In this document: one piece after another, positions 1 through 10,978 of the stretch
Position numbering within the stretch: the first letter of the stretch is position 1
Layout of the letters: the number at the start of each line of letters is the position of its first letter
Notes under the pieces: generated by a model
What the model saw: the letters and a program-made list of their open reading frames with translations, nothing else
What the model was told of the DNA's origin: nothing
Database searches by the model: none
Program-made: the position numbers and the translations under genes
Assembly: GCF_037042905.1 (NCBI RefSeq)
Contig: NW_026974141.1
Location: forward strand, 6,303,001-6,367,000
Reading direction: 5' to 3'
DNA length: 64,000 bases
Origin: Lytechinus pictus
Taxonomy: Eukaryota; Echinodermata; Echinoidea; Temnopleuroida; Toxopneustidae

Positions 1-132
1 AACGAATGTACCTCCGTCACTTCATATTGTTATTTTACTTTGCTTTTTATTAATGTCTTGCAAATTTTTACTGATTGACCTTTACATCAATCTTGGTTTA
101 GGTGTTAGACGGAAGGATATGTAATTAATCAC

Positions 133-324
133 CTGCAATTGGCGGAGGACATTGTCGCATTTGGCCAATCCATAATCCTGTGGTATTACATTGAAGTGTA
201 AAGGGTTGAACACTGCTATTGTCACATTGTACATTCACACGTTCCCCATGGTTATAGCTCAACTGAAGGGATTGAATCGCGGAGTACCTTGGAATTATTG
301 GCGCGCTACATTTAGCTGGAAGAC
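133..324 (-). CDS. CCP (sushi) domain exon, left-hand receptor gene
   Basis: One 192-nt exon encoding a complete complement-control-protein module. Reading on the minus strand, the acceptor is CTTTAG|GT and the donor GCAG|GTGATT; both are phase 1, as is usual for CCP exons. The module shows the four expected cysteines (AKCSAP, VNVQC, LQCN, RQCP) and the Trp of GLWIG just before the last one. It is the more 3' of two adjacent CCP exons. The remaining 3' exons (membrane anchor, tail) would lie beyond the left edge. The function is an extracellular adhesion or recognition module; the ligand cannot be told from sequence. Confidence 0.85.
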
Positions 325-580
325 CTAAAGGGAAATACAAAAAGACATTATATATTAATGGGATGCATCACTCAAGAAAAACATGACTGCTGCCATTTCC
401 TTGCAACACACTAAAGTTTTTAGTCAAATATAATCATCATGTTTTAGTCGAATCGCAAAGATTTTTCAATTCATTTATGCTAATTGAAGGAATCTTATTC
501 ACCGACTTCGTTAAATTCCGAAAAAAATAGACGATTTCTTTGCTACGATAGCTTTAGAAAGTACTTCGATTTCATCATAC

Positions 581-772
581 CAAGTGGATATAATGGTGCA
601 GGACAGGAAATTACAGGGCCACTCCAGAGTCCCTTGTTGTGGCACTGAAGGGTAAAGGTATCCGAGCTTGTATTGCAAGTCACAGTTATCCTGTCACCAA
701 AGTTATAGTTCAATCGGCGGTCTGTGAGGTGTGCATGGACTGGAATGTATGGGGCGCTGCAATTGATTGCTC
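581..772 (-). CDS. CCP (sushi) domain exon, left-hand receptor gene
   Basis: A 192-nt exon with acceptor TTTACAG|GAGC and donor ACTTG|GTATGA, phase 1 on both sides. It encodes a full sushi module: INCSAP, YNFGDRITVTC, TLQCHNKGLWSG, VISCP. Its wording is very close to the CCP exon at 32757-32939 (same YNFGDR/YDFGSR, LQCHNKGLWSGPV), so the two genes are paralogues. Its phase-1 start joins correctly to the phase-1 donors (CCA G|GTGAG) of the SRCR-derived exons upstream, which fixes the true frame of those exons as ...CHKPG. Confidence 0.87.
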
Positions 773-824
773 CTGTAAAGATAATGAGAAAATTATGAAA
801 AGGAATTTTGTTCAATTTCCCAAT

Positions 825-1395
825 TTCTAACCATTGGTTTCCTAAATGTCTCAGTTGGTTGGAAGCATCTGAGAAGATAAAATGCTTGGTATCTTGCTGA
901 ATCTAAAGTTGATGAACATTTGATAGTTTTCAAGCTCGTACGATAATCTCATCACTTTGGACATACGGGCCGTGATGGTAAACTGAGTTATCATTCAGAG
1001 CCATTAAAACATTGTCAGTTTCAGCATATTTAGATGATTTTGCATTGTTGACTAGCAAACGTTCGACTCAGATCCCCCCACCCCCCAAAAAAAAACCTGC
1101 AAAAAGTGTTTTGTATTCTCACATCAATGATAACGACACATCTAGGGGATTGCCTGTAGATGACATTTTCATATAAAATATGGATATGATCATGCCCATC
1201 CCATAAGCCATATCAAATGTACCACATACTTAAGACACAACACAGCAGATATGTTTTGAAATCAACGTAATGACACAGCAGCTACCTTGATGCCATTACT
1301 CTGATGTAGGATACTGATGAGGCCCACCTACCACAGATGCTTTATCGCGAATGACTTATTTTTCTGGGACTAGCATTTTTTTCAAATTAGAAGCT
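825..1395. other. Intron or intergenic stretch, no feature seen
   Basis: Between the CCP exon and the first SRCR unit. A short C and A homopolymer run near 1075-1095 is the only notable feature. Confidence 0.5.
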
Positions 1396-1398
1396 CAC

Positions 1399-1690
1399 CT
1401 GGTTTGTGGTATCCGACCAATGCTTGGAGTTTGTTTGAATATGGGTAAAACGTGTATTATTGTTGTTCCAACACTGTTAAGCGCAATCAATACTAAGGAC
1501 ATTGGTATGTGAAGGCAATGACGCTTGTCATTTAAGTTAATAGATAACAAGCTGATGACAGATTTTCGGAAGATACTGGTCTTTCTGAATGCACTTGCAC
1601 GGGAAAAGTTGTCCATGCCATGCCCAATCAAAACAAAGCTTGAAAAAAACGAACACACACGGAACACACATACACACATCACACCCATAC
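1399..1690 (-). pseudogene. SRCR-derived exon unit 1
   Basis: The unit nearest to the CCP exons of the left-hand gene. The end reads QALVGYHKP before a CCAG|GTGAG donor, so the last domain cysteine has become Tyr. The SRCR frame cannot be followed upstream without stops. A 97-residue reading frame on the same strand is in a different frame and I do not regard it as coding. Confidence 0.55.
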
Positions 1691-3200
1691 ATGCACTCCA
1701 TCATTTAAATACCAGTTAAAACATGTACATGATGACCACAAATCATCGGGGAACACCTAATGTATATCTGACAATCAGCATTTTGCACGATATTGATATG
1801 TATGTCAACTTACATTTAAAAGTCAACACATTTATTCCCATCAGTTTATAGGAATAAAATATTTCAACATATTGATAAATCCTTATCCCCATCATTGATT
1901 GATCTCAAAGCAAGCTATAACCAGTTAATGTCATGTCTTGAGATAATGTAAACAGTCACGTAAATGAAATCATCAATTATTTACATATTCATTACACCCG
2001 GCGATAAGCAAAACCACCATGGTTGCAAATGCACGTTAATATTAATTGGCAAACTATCGTCGCGACCCTAACTACCGTTGCCGACCCTAACGAGCCGACG
2101 CGTCGGCTCGTTAGGGTCGGCAACGTGTCCTGAAAACTGAAAGGCCAATATAACTTCTGATATCCGCAACGCCTGAAATCGGATCAGGTTCACCAACAAG
2201 TCACACAATTATCATTACTTGAAAAGAGTAAATCCATGATCTAGATCAGTTAGCTTCGGTAATTACATTATTTATAATCATAATACTACTCCTTATCATT
2301 CTAGAGGGGTTACCTTTTTACCTTTGCACAGTTTTCAACTTTGTTAAACCAAAAAGTTTTGGGACTGCAGTTCCAACGGGCAACAAATGTATTCAAGCAG
2401 ATGTTAATCTCTCAAGAAGCACTACAGAAAGTACGGCACTAATTTTGCTTTTGATGTCATCCATTCGAAGCCACCAGTTTCATGTGAAAATCCGATGAGT
2501 GATTTTAGGAAATAATCATTTGTGTTAATGTTTCATAATTGAAATGAAATATTAATGGGAAAAAAAATGAAATTTGAGCAAATAGTACAACATCAATACC
2601 CAAGCAATAGTTGCGCCAAAAAGAAATTGCCAGATTCTGTCAAATAACCTTTGATCAGTGAAACAGTAATAGTTTTACCTTTTTATAAAATCAGGATTTG
2701 ACACTTTTCCAATCGTTCCCCCCAAATGAAAATTAAAATGCGTTCATTAGAATAGTGTTCTTCATTATTGTATATGTCAAATCAGTAGCCGCCCACGACC
2801 AGTCTAGTAAATTTGAGTCATATTTTAAGAAACGTTGCATCATTTGTTTTCGCATGTCCCCGAAAGAGTGAAAAAATTAAAAATACAAATAAATGAATGA
2901 ATACATACAATAAACTAAAGCATACGTACTGCTCATAACCAGACCAAGATGCAGCGAGAAAGAATTATCATCACAAATGCATACTTCCCCTTGTAAATGA
3001 CTTATAGGTACGGGGTCATACGGGAATCTCCCCATTCACAAGGATGGCCGGGCAAGGTGCATGCCTGGCAATTTTCTGCATGTGGCATCGAATGTGTTTC
3101 AAAGGGAATACGTTTGCTCAGCTGTTACTTCATCTCATTTTAAATATCCGGGATTAAAATAACATTTAAATTGTATAAGGCTATGGTTTTTTTCAAACGT
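1691..3200. other. Non-coding stretch with one perfect palindrome
   Basis: Apart from the palindrome at 2076-2125, no exon, RNA gene or recognisable mobile element was seen. AT-rich, probably intronic between SRCR units 1 and 2. Confidence 0.5.
2076..2125. repeat. 50-bp perfect palindrome with CCCTAA/TTAGGG motifs
   Basis: The sequence from 2076 to 2100 is the exact reverse complement of 2101 to 2125, with no spacer; each arm contains CGACCCTAACGAGCCGACG. A partial third copy of the motif (CGCGACCCTAAC) lies just to the left at 2061-2072. The palindrome is GC-rich in an AT-rich setting. It could extrude a cruciform, or be the tip of a foldback element. Confidence 0.9.
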
Positions 3201-3205
3201 CTCAC

Positions 3206-3495
3206 CTTGTTTGTGGCATCTGGAAATTCTGGAATTTATTTGGCAATTGAGTAAAGACACAGCCTATTGTGGTGAAATGAATAATATGCATTTTTTGTGT
3301 CAATTTACATCTGGGCAATATGGCAGATATGTGCAACGGTAATTACCACTTGTGCTCCCTTTAGACCTAAAGACACAAGCTCACCGGGATGTATACAGAG
3401 TGAAAAAATACAAATTCCTGAGTCCCAACGGCCGAATAAAAGTTGATATCTCCGACTGCAGAATAATGATCAGGTCAGCCACGGAGCCGCAAATT
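3206..3495 (-). pseudogene. SRCR-derived exon unit 2
   Basis: Both ends of an SRCR domain are visible about 285 nt apart. The N-terminal edge reads LRLRG, a stop, then PDHYSA (family form VRLVxGPDHYSG); the 3' edge keeps a GTGAG donor, here CAAG|GTGAG. Stops in between make it a decayed exon. Confidence 0.55.
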
Positions 3496-3949
3496 GGCAT
3501 TTCATCATCATTTCTCGTAAATTCAATGGCGTCGGTTAATATTAATTGTACCTTGAATGTCTTAGCTATAAGATCACAATCTTTACCTCTGTTAATGATA
3601 TGTTACACATATGAAAGCCTCAGAATTTAATAATTGGTCAAACGATGACCATTCAGCCAAAGGCATCTTGGAAATGTCTGCACATTTTCTTTTTCTTCCT
3701 GTCTGTTTTTGTACCCATATATAGTACAAGCCAAAGTTGAAGACCTGACCTCTGAAGACATTTGAAGTTAACAAGACCTCTGAATGTTGACCGATGTCGT
3801 TGACCCATCATACTGAGCAGCTACATGTAAGTCAATATTTTGGTAAATAAACCTGCTATAGTACTGGGTAGGAATGACTTAATTTTTTCAATGATTTGTA
3901 TAATTAGCACAATATGAATCTAGAAGCAGCTAACATTCCAAAATCTCAC

Positions 3950-4240
3950 CTGGTTTGTGGCATACGACGAATGCTTGGAATGTGGTTGTGTATGGAGTAA
4001 AAGTGCAGTTTGTTGTGTGCAATTCTGTTATGCACTTTAACTCGAGGATCATAGTTGCCGAACGGGTATTTTATTATCGTCACATTTCACGAGTTGCCAT
4101 TATTAAGTTTCAGACAAATGTTCGGAATATGCTGATATTGACTGTTACAATTGCTGCAGGTTAAAATGCAATGGTTCAATTTTGAAGAACCAACATGATC
4201 AACGTAGATCGAAAGTGATCGTGGAAAAGGCAGATTTTCG
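3950..4240 (-). pseudogene. SRCR-derived exon unit 3, C-terminal half open
   Basis: The C-terminal half is open for about 45 codons in the correct (phase 1) frame. It contains KCITEL, NCTF and FQAFVVCHKPG before the donor CCAG|GTGAG, a good match to the SRCR C-terminus (C...C...DAGVxC). Upstream the frame meets TAA, so the domain is incomplete here. This is one of the best-preserved C-terminal halves of the left-hand array. Confidence 0.55.
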
Positions 4241-4599
4241 TAAAGGATGAATTTACATCATGCCTACAGTGTACACGTTTAGATGTCAAACCGTTCATTA
4301 TGGCATCTATGTAGGAAGGGGGGGGGGGTCTAACTAATACATTAACTATTATACCAACAATTGTTTTGTCTAACCATACGCATATTAATTGTAAGACTAA
4401 CTGGCATTCGTAATGCAATTATTCCATAAACATTTCTAAGATTGAAAATGCTGTTATGAGGAGGGAAGTTGCTGAGTGTGTTAAAACTAAAAATAAATGT
4501 CATACATTTTGAAGGCGGAGGACAGAAGCAGAAAAGAAGGGTAACACAGCGAAGCAAGATGCCTTACCGCATCGTCTTGTAATTAAAAATGTTGGTCAC

Positions 4600-4660
4600 G
4601 TTGATGTCTACAAAGCTTGAATAATGATCAGGTCCGGAGACGAGCCGCACACCCGATTAT
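4600..4660 (-). pseudogene. Isolated SRCR N-terminal fragment
   Basis: On the minus strand the sequence reads VRLVSGPDHYSS, the canonical SRCR domain start (VRLVGG...GRVEV). It is about 670 nt upstream of unit 3, too far for a normal single-exon SRCR domain, so it is either a separate fragment or has been displaced by an insertion. Confidence 0.5.
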
Positions 4661-5126
4661 TTGTAGCACATCCAGCAACAAAAACGTAATATCGGTCTAT
4701 TCATATTTGCGAACATGAAATGAAAAAAAAACCATAGTGTTTCCTGATGAGTCTTGACATCTTTTGTTGCTGATCGAAAATACAGCGGTCGAACAAATAC
4801 ATTTAACACAATTTTCTAACTTTACCGCACGGTTCTGTCATCGTTGACAATATGCTATATATCACAATTTCAAATTTTTAGTATATTGATATTTTTGGGT
4901 TTTGTAATATAATTACGTCATACTCATTTGAGCTATTGTTTGATTTCAACGTTTGGCTTGGTTCGTGCTATACCGACCATATGCCTTGGTTTTCAGTATC
5001 CAGGTTTATATAAGATGAATTTTTGTTTCATTTCTCCATCACACAGTTTAGAATTTGTCACTATTTAAAATCAATGTATGGAATGTTATCTGTAAGGGTT
5101 TCAGTATCTTTCACTTTAAAACCTCA

Positions 5127-5400
5127 CCTTGTTTGTGACATCTGACAAATGCTTGGTATTTTGATTAATATGTAGTGAACGAGCAGCTTTCGTGTTTCAA
5201 ATCACGTAAGCGCATCTTGTCACTTTCGTCATATGGATCGTGGTGCTGAATTCAACGACATTCACTAACATATCTGAGTAGAGTAACCACAAAAATCTAT
5301 CGCGCTACTGACCAAATATGCCCAGTAGACCTTCTGATATTCCGTACATCCACAGTTTCGGCTACTTTCTTGAATAGATGATGTAGCAAGGGTATTTTGC
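5127..5400 (-). pseudogene. SRCR-derived exon unit 4
   Basis: Has the conserved 3' edge (CACAAACAAG|GTGAGG) and an upstream block resembling the MTKVxxCAYG region (GTGACAAGATGCGCTTACG). No continuous frame through the domain. Confidence 0.5.
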
Positions 5401-5884
5401 CTATTAAATAAGGGAATTTATGAGGTTTACCATCTTGATGTTTGGAGATATGTTAGGGGCAGTTTTTATGTTTCCTTTCTCGAAGATATATCCCAGGAAA
5501 TTGGTTATGGGGCTTTAGTTGCAGGGCAACATTGCGCAAGTTCTACCGTCACAAATTAAGCGCTTCTGATTTATTTGCCTTGTGTTTGGAACGACAAATT
5601 GACAAAAGTAAAATGCAAAACACTTCTCAGTCGTTTTATTAAAACTGTCTCACATCCCTCCACCTTTTCATCCGAACCCTCATATGCAAGTGTGTAATGA
5701 CCTGCTAGTATACATCAACTAACTTAGGATGCATTTTTTTTTACATATCGAACAAGAAATTGATCCAGTGAGATAGGGGACAAACCCTTCCATTCCGTTG
5801 TTATCTCTCTAATGGCCCCCATCATTTTTTTATATAACCAGTTATCGCCATTGCTTTAATAACACAATATATTCTTTGTCTCAT

Positions 5885-6110
5885 CTGGTTTGTGGCATCC
5901 TACAAATGCTTGATATTTAAATATATGTACTGTCATAAGCGAATAGCTTTAAGGTTTTCAATCCCGTAAGCGCAACTTGTCACTTTGGTCATAGTGATTG
6001 CGGTGCTGAATTTGAGGACATCCCACCAAAGAATCTTCCCCGTTTCAAGCGATATTTTCCATGTACAGTTATATGAGAGCATGCTAGTTGTTTTATGTGA
6101 CAAAAGGCGT
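5885..6110 (-). pseudogene. SRCR-derived exon unit 5 (tandem copy 1 of 4)
   Basis: First of four head-to-tail copies with a period near 231-246 bp. Contains WWDVLKFSTAITMTKVTSC in one frame and QAFVGCHKP in another; a TAA and a one-base deletion lie between. The donor is CCAG|ATGAG, so this copy has lost the GT. Confidence 0.6.
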
Positions 6111-6115
6111 CTCAC

Positions 6116-6357
6116 CTGGTTTGTGGCATCTTAATAAATGTTTGGTATTTGAATATATGTACCGTCATAAGCGAGCAGCTTTAAGGTTTTCAATTCCGTA
6201 AGCGCATCTTGTCACTTTGGTCATAGTGATCGCGGTGCTGAATTTAAGGACAGCCCACCAAAGAATCTTACCCGTTTCAAGCGATATTGTCCATGTACAG
6301 TTATTGAAAGTGTTTCATATGAGAGCATGCTAGTTGTTTTATGTGATAATAGACGTC
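6116..6357 (-). pseudogene. SRCR-derived exon unit 6 (tandem copy 2 of 4)
   Basis: Second of the four tandem copies. Shares with its neighbours the deletion after CAYG and the resulting in-frame TAA, so it was already non-coding when the array was amplified. The donor CCAG|GTGAG is intact. Confidence 0.6.
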
Positions 6358-6361
6358 TCAC

Positions 6362-6603
6362 CTGATTTGTGGCATCTTATAGATGCTTGGTATTTAAATA
6401 TATGTACCGTCATAAGCGAGCAGCTTTAAGGTTTTCAATTCCGTAAGCGCATCGTGTCACTTTGGTCATAGTGATCGCGGTGCTGAATTTAAGGACAGCC
6501 CACCAAAGAATCTTACCCGTTCCAAGCGATATTGTCCATGTACAGTTATTGAAAGTGTTTCATGTGAGAGCATGCTAGCTGTTTTATGTGATAACAGACC
6601 TCT
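6362..6603 (-). pseudogene. SRCR-derived exon unit 7 (tandem copy 3 of 4)
   Basis: Third tandem copy, nearly identical to units 6 and 8 (same AAGCGATATTGTCCATGTAC block). The edge reads ATCAG|GTGAG. Same disabling changes. Confidence 0.6.
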
Positions 6604-6606
6604 CAC

Positions 6607-6850
6607 CTGGTTTGTGGCATCTTATAGATGCTTGGTATTTGAATATATGTACCGTCATAAGCGAGCAGCTTTAAAGTTTTCAATCCCGTAAGCGCAACTT
6701 GTCACTTTGGTCATAGTGATCGCGGTGCTGAATTTAAGGATATCCCACCAAAGAATCTTGCCTGTTTCAAGAGGCACTGTCCGTGTAGAGTAGGTCCTAC
6801 TGGCAAGTGTTTCATATAAGAGCATGGTAGTTCCCAAGTTCCCAACCATT
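6607..6850 (-). pseudogene. SRCR-derived exon unit 8 (tandem copy 4 of 4)
   Basis: Fourth tandem copy. It contains ILKFSTAITMTKVTSCAYG, then a frameshift, then RCHKPG before an intact CCAG|GTGAG donor. Frames on the two sides of the deletion do not join. Confidence 0.6.
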
Positions 6851-7377
6851 TAAAATCAAGGAAAGATGTAAAATCTTACAACTTTTTGCCACCAAATTTC
6901 GATGACGTGTTTCCCTCCTCACACCATTATACCACACTTTTCATAACATTTCCCAACAAGAAGTTTGCCGATTGTTCATTTGACTACAAGGTGAAAGAAG
7001 AGTATTTTGTCAATCAAAGGCTCACGTAGTGTTTATTTGCTAGTTGATCCTGTCCATTTTACTTGATAAGTAGTAAGTAGGGGAATAACAGTTAACTTGT
7101 TTTCAATCTTGAAAGTGCACAGAAGCATCATTGCAAAGAACACTGAATTTAACCATGTTCCACAAGGTCTACGTGAAGTAGACATTGCACATACCTTATG
7201 TTCGATTGGAAAGTAAACGGATAAACTAGTGTCACCAGTCAAGAGACTCCCTCGCTCTGAAAGTTTGACTGCTAAGAATCGGTATTTCGTCAGGAAAGCA
7301 CTTTAAACGGAATATTAGCCATGTTAAACCGAACGAGCTCTGTTAGCGCTCTTTAGTAACCCTTACAAAAGTCTCAC

Positions 7378-7690
7378 CTGGTTTGTGGCATCCGATGATA
7401 CATAGATGTAGAAACTAGCAGACCTGAAATAGCATTTTCTGGCACTGTAAGGATAAGCGCAACTCAATACTAATGTCATACTGTACGAGCGGCTATAATC
7501 AATATATTGCTACCACTTGAGCTCCCCGAAACCAAACGTCATGGACGTTATCATGGTTATTGCAGCAGTAAGTGGGAAGACCAGAATGAGAATAGGAAAA
7601 GCAGCCAATGTCTACTTCCTAAGCGCATAATATTGAACATTTATTATGGAATGCATAATTTGATCAGGTCCTTCGACGAGCCGCAAACTA
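7378..7690 (-). pseudogene. SRCR-derived exon unit 9
   Basis: Full-length relic. It has the N-terminal edge LRLVEGPDQ (7661-7690), a GFGELKW block resembling the SRCR motif CRQLGFGE near 7510-7540, CAY, and CHKPG at the donor. Stops follow GELKW and precede the C-terminal block. Confidence 0.6.
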
Positions 7691-8130
7691 GCATCATATT
7701 AAAAGTAACCCAACCTTCAAGCATGAATGTCAAATTCAGTTTTTTTTTTCACCATATTCTTCCATCTAGAATATTTAATTGAAACATTTATGTTTAACAA
7801 TTTAATTTGGGATATAAACTGCTCTACTTAACACGGAACTGGTCACAATAGATCAGGTTGGATACAGTTACAAAAAATATTAATCGAATGAATATCAAAC
7901 AACTTACAATATATAGAGATTATAATTTTGATTAACATGTATTCATGTATTCATTATCTTTAATCCATTTATTATAATTTTTATTAATTCTTTAATAATT
8001 ATTATCATGGGGGTATCAATTCGCATGAAGAATTGCAAGACTAGCAAGACTTATACAAATGACGCAGAGAAAGAGTGGACAAATGTGTATTTTCTATCCC
8101 CATTGTTTAATTTTCGCATAAACGCCTCAC

Positions 8131-8420
8131 CTGGTTTGTGGCATCTGACATAGAAATTTCGTTTGGCGCTAATGTAGGAGAGCCCATATTCGGTGGTCAA
8201 TAATTCGTAAGCGCAACCATCCACTTTTGTCATACTGCGCGTGCTGTCAAATTTAAAGATATCCCATCATTTGTTTTTAGTTACCATCTTCTGTATACTG
8301 AGCAAACATCTAAAAAAATCCAAGTCAAAGTAATTTTGAGTGTTGGTTACAATGCATGTAAGTCACTATTTTATCAAAACATTAAAACTGATCAGAACGT
8401 AGATCGTGCAATTTAAACTT
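8131..8420 (-). pseudogene. SRCR-derived exon unit 10, C-terminal half open
   Basis: The C-terminal half reads WDIFKFDSTRSMTKVDGCAY without interruption on to NFYVRCHKPG and an intact donor, about 46 codons. It is the best-preserved C-terminal half of the left-hand array. A TGA lies directly before the Trp. A weak N-terminal-edge relic may lie near 8390. Confidence 0.55.
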
Positions 8421-8429
8421 AGAAATGCA

Positions 8430-9475
8430 TTCATGGACTACGCCGGTGGAGAATCCGGGATTAAATACGAGTAAAGGTCGATAATAAGGTAGACCATTTC
8501 TTTATCCCATGTAAACGTCATAGCTCACATACATTTGTTATATCTTGATGTGATTTACCATCGCATATTTCAAAAATATAATCATTTGATACTAATTAGG
8601 TATTGGAGTAAAATGCCTAACACTGTGCAAACGCGAATGCGTACAAAGCAATGGCCCACAATGGCACAGGACGGCATAATGCTCGGATCTCAGAGGGTGC
8701 TACTTCAAAACGACGCAAGAATAAATGTGTATGCTTAACTTCCTTACACATTCTCATATTCAGAATCTAGGTGATCTTGCAACGTATTACATGAGGTAAA
8801 TAATTGAGTTTAAGAACGGTGAAAAATATATATAACGTATTACGACCATCTATTATTTAGATGATAATATCAACAATATTTTAGTATTTATTATACAAGA
8901 TGAAATGACTTCCTTTTAATGCATTTACCCTAAAACAACTCCCATACTTTATCTTTTTTTCCCGTTGGCTTTAATTTTGTTAGAACGAGGAGGATCGTAT
9001 TCTTGTTGTTTAACGTTACCTGGTTTTGATGGTTGTGCAATAGACGAGTTCGTAGTTACCCCATGGACAAGTTTGTTAAAATGATATTTTTTCTAATTTC
9101 AAAGCAATATTTTTGTGTAAGCATGCCTGAAAAAATATAGCAGGGTGCAGAAAATGCAAAGACCATGTGATTGGAACAGCGCATCAATGTACACTTAATG
9201 AAGGTATTTCTACTCTGCATGAAGTGACATGTTAGTAGTATGTACTTGGCCATCTGACATGTCTGATAGGCCTAAATATCATTTACTAATGACGCATTAT
9301 TTCTGTCCTGTGGATCTATGAAAAAGTGAGGAAAAAAACAATTGAAGAAATATATGATTAGTGATGTCATTAAAGTTAGAGTATATCTTATTGAATACTT
9401 AACAACAATGTCATTCATTTTGATACTACGCAGACTGGAATTACGAACTTGTCAATTTGCCATTTTGACCTCTAC
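8430..9475. other. No feature seen
   Basis: AT-rich sequence between SRCR unit 10 and the fragment at 9480. Short open frames here have no recognisable domain. Confidence 0.5.
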
Positions 9476-9479
9476 CCAG

Positions 9480-9530
9480 CCTGTGTACTGATCAGGTCCC
9501 CAGACGAGCCCAAAAACTGAATCACTTGAA
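9480..9530 (-). pseudogene. SRCR N-terminal fragment
   Basis: Reads FGLVWGPDQYTGWVEVKMAN on the minus strand, a clear SRCR domain start (consensus VRLVGGxxxxGRVEV). It runs into a stop, and no matching C-terminal half is seen downstream at 9.2 kb, so it is an orphan fragment. Confidence 0.6.
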
Positions 9531-10374
9531 TAACTGTCACCATACTGAAGAGTCCCCTGCCCAATATATTTTTAAAACCCACTATTTAATTCAAATTTGC
9601 CCAAACCCCAAACAAATAAATAAATAAAACGCAGGTGTATAGTATTGCACAGACGGTAAATATTAAAACAGCATGCGCATAGATATACGGCCATGTTGGG
9701 ATACTGGAAAAGAATCATGTCATTGAAACGACAACAAATTATGTTCATTCAATATATGATGTTTGTTGACTTAATAAATTTATCATTTCTTGATGAAGGC
9801 TTATAGACAAAATTTCCCCAAAAAAAGACTTGTATTGTCTCTCTACCGTTTTTTCATTTATCCTGTATTTTGTTTTGTCATGTTATAGCTTAACGTACAT
9901 GTATCCTAAATACTTAACAGGCCCGTTGACGAGTTTAACGCCCGCTTTACTTGGTTACTATATTATCATGATTATATTTGGATGACATCAGCTAACTTGA
10001 CGAAATTCGACATAAAGAACCTTTATAATAATCGAAATATGCCAAAGCATAAATCTCCATGGTCAAAGCAACTTCTGCGGAAAATCTATGAAAGAAGGAT
10101 TGTGGTATTAAAAAGGAAAACACACAAAATCGCTCATCCCCCGAAAAAATAGAAAATTAAATTAAAGGATACACTGCAGCTTAAAAAATAAATCTTCTAC
10201 ATCAATGCACATATGGACAACTTTTAAAGTAACTTGAAGATATGTAATATCAATCTTTTTAATGGCATATTTTCCTTTACTTACAATCGGAAATATTTCA
10301 AGAAATCCAAAAGTCTGGTGAGAGATTTAAATTACAAGTTTTGAAGACGAGCAAAATTATATTCTACTTCCATT

Positions 10375-10440
10375 TGCTAGCTTGACCTGGACCAAGCCTG
10401 AATACTAATCAAGTCCGTAGGTGAGCCCAATTCCTGCCTC
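10375..10440 (-). pseudogene. SRCR N-terminal fragment
   Basis: Reads IGLTYGLD, a stop, then YSGLVQVKLANGS on the minus strand: another domain start with one premature stop. It sits just outside the left end of the large transposon at 10586 and has no C-terminal partner, so the insertion may have followed or caused loss of the rest. Confidence 0.55.
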
Positions 10441-10585
10441 TCTTTTGGTTTGGTGTTAACTCAAATATGCCCGCATTGACTTGACATTGAAAAAGCATGA
10501 ATAGTGAAGTTTGATAGTAAACGATATATGTTGTGTTAGCACTACGGTTAGATGAATTAACAATATTACGGAAAGGGATATCCTA

Positions 10586-10860
10586 CACTCTAAATCCATG
10601 GGGTAAAATATCGCCGAGGTAAACACAAGAGTGCTCAATATTGAGCAATAATGTACTTTTTACAACGTACAAGTCTCCTATATTGAGCAAACTCTGACTA
10701 TTTACTCTTTTTTTTCCTTTTTAAGTTTTGATCATTCTTGTTGAGTAAAGTTTGCTCCAATTTTTGTCTATTTTTAGTTTTGCTCATTCTTGATGAGTAA
10801 AGTTTGCTCCAGTGGCATTAAATTTTACTTAACTCTGTGTAAATTGCACTCCCAGATTTA
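10586..10860. repeat. Left terminus and subterminal repeats of the transposon
   Basis: Contains the terminal CACTCTAA, a TTGAGCAA motif twice (10640-10695) and a direct repeat TTGATGAGTAAAGTTTGCTCC-like unit twice (near 10740 and 10790). Such repeats are expected binding sites for a transposon-encoded DNA-binding protein in CACTA elements. Confidence 0.55.
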
Positions 10861-10978
10861 CACTGCCTCCACGAAAAGCCCTGCACAGCACGCGGCCGCA
10901 TAGGAAAAAAACCATGTGTGCATAATACTAAAGGCCATATAGATCTATTAGTACCCAACCTGAGTACACAGCGGTGAA

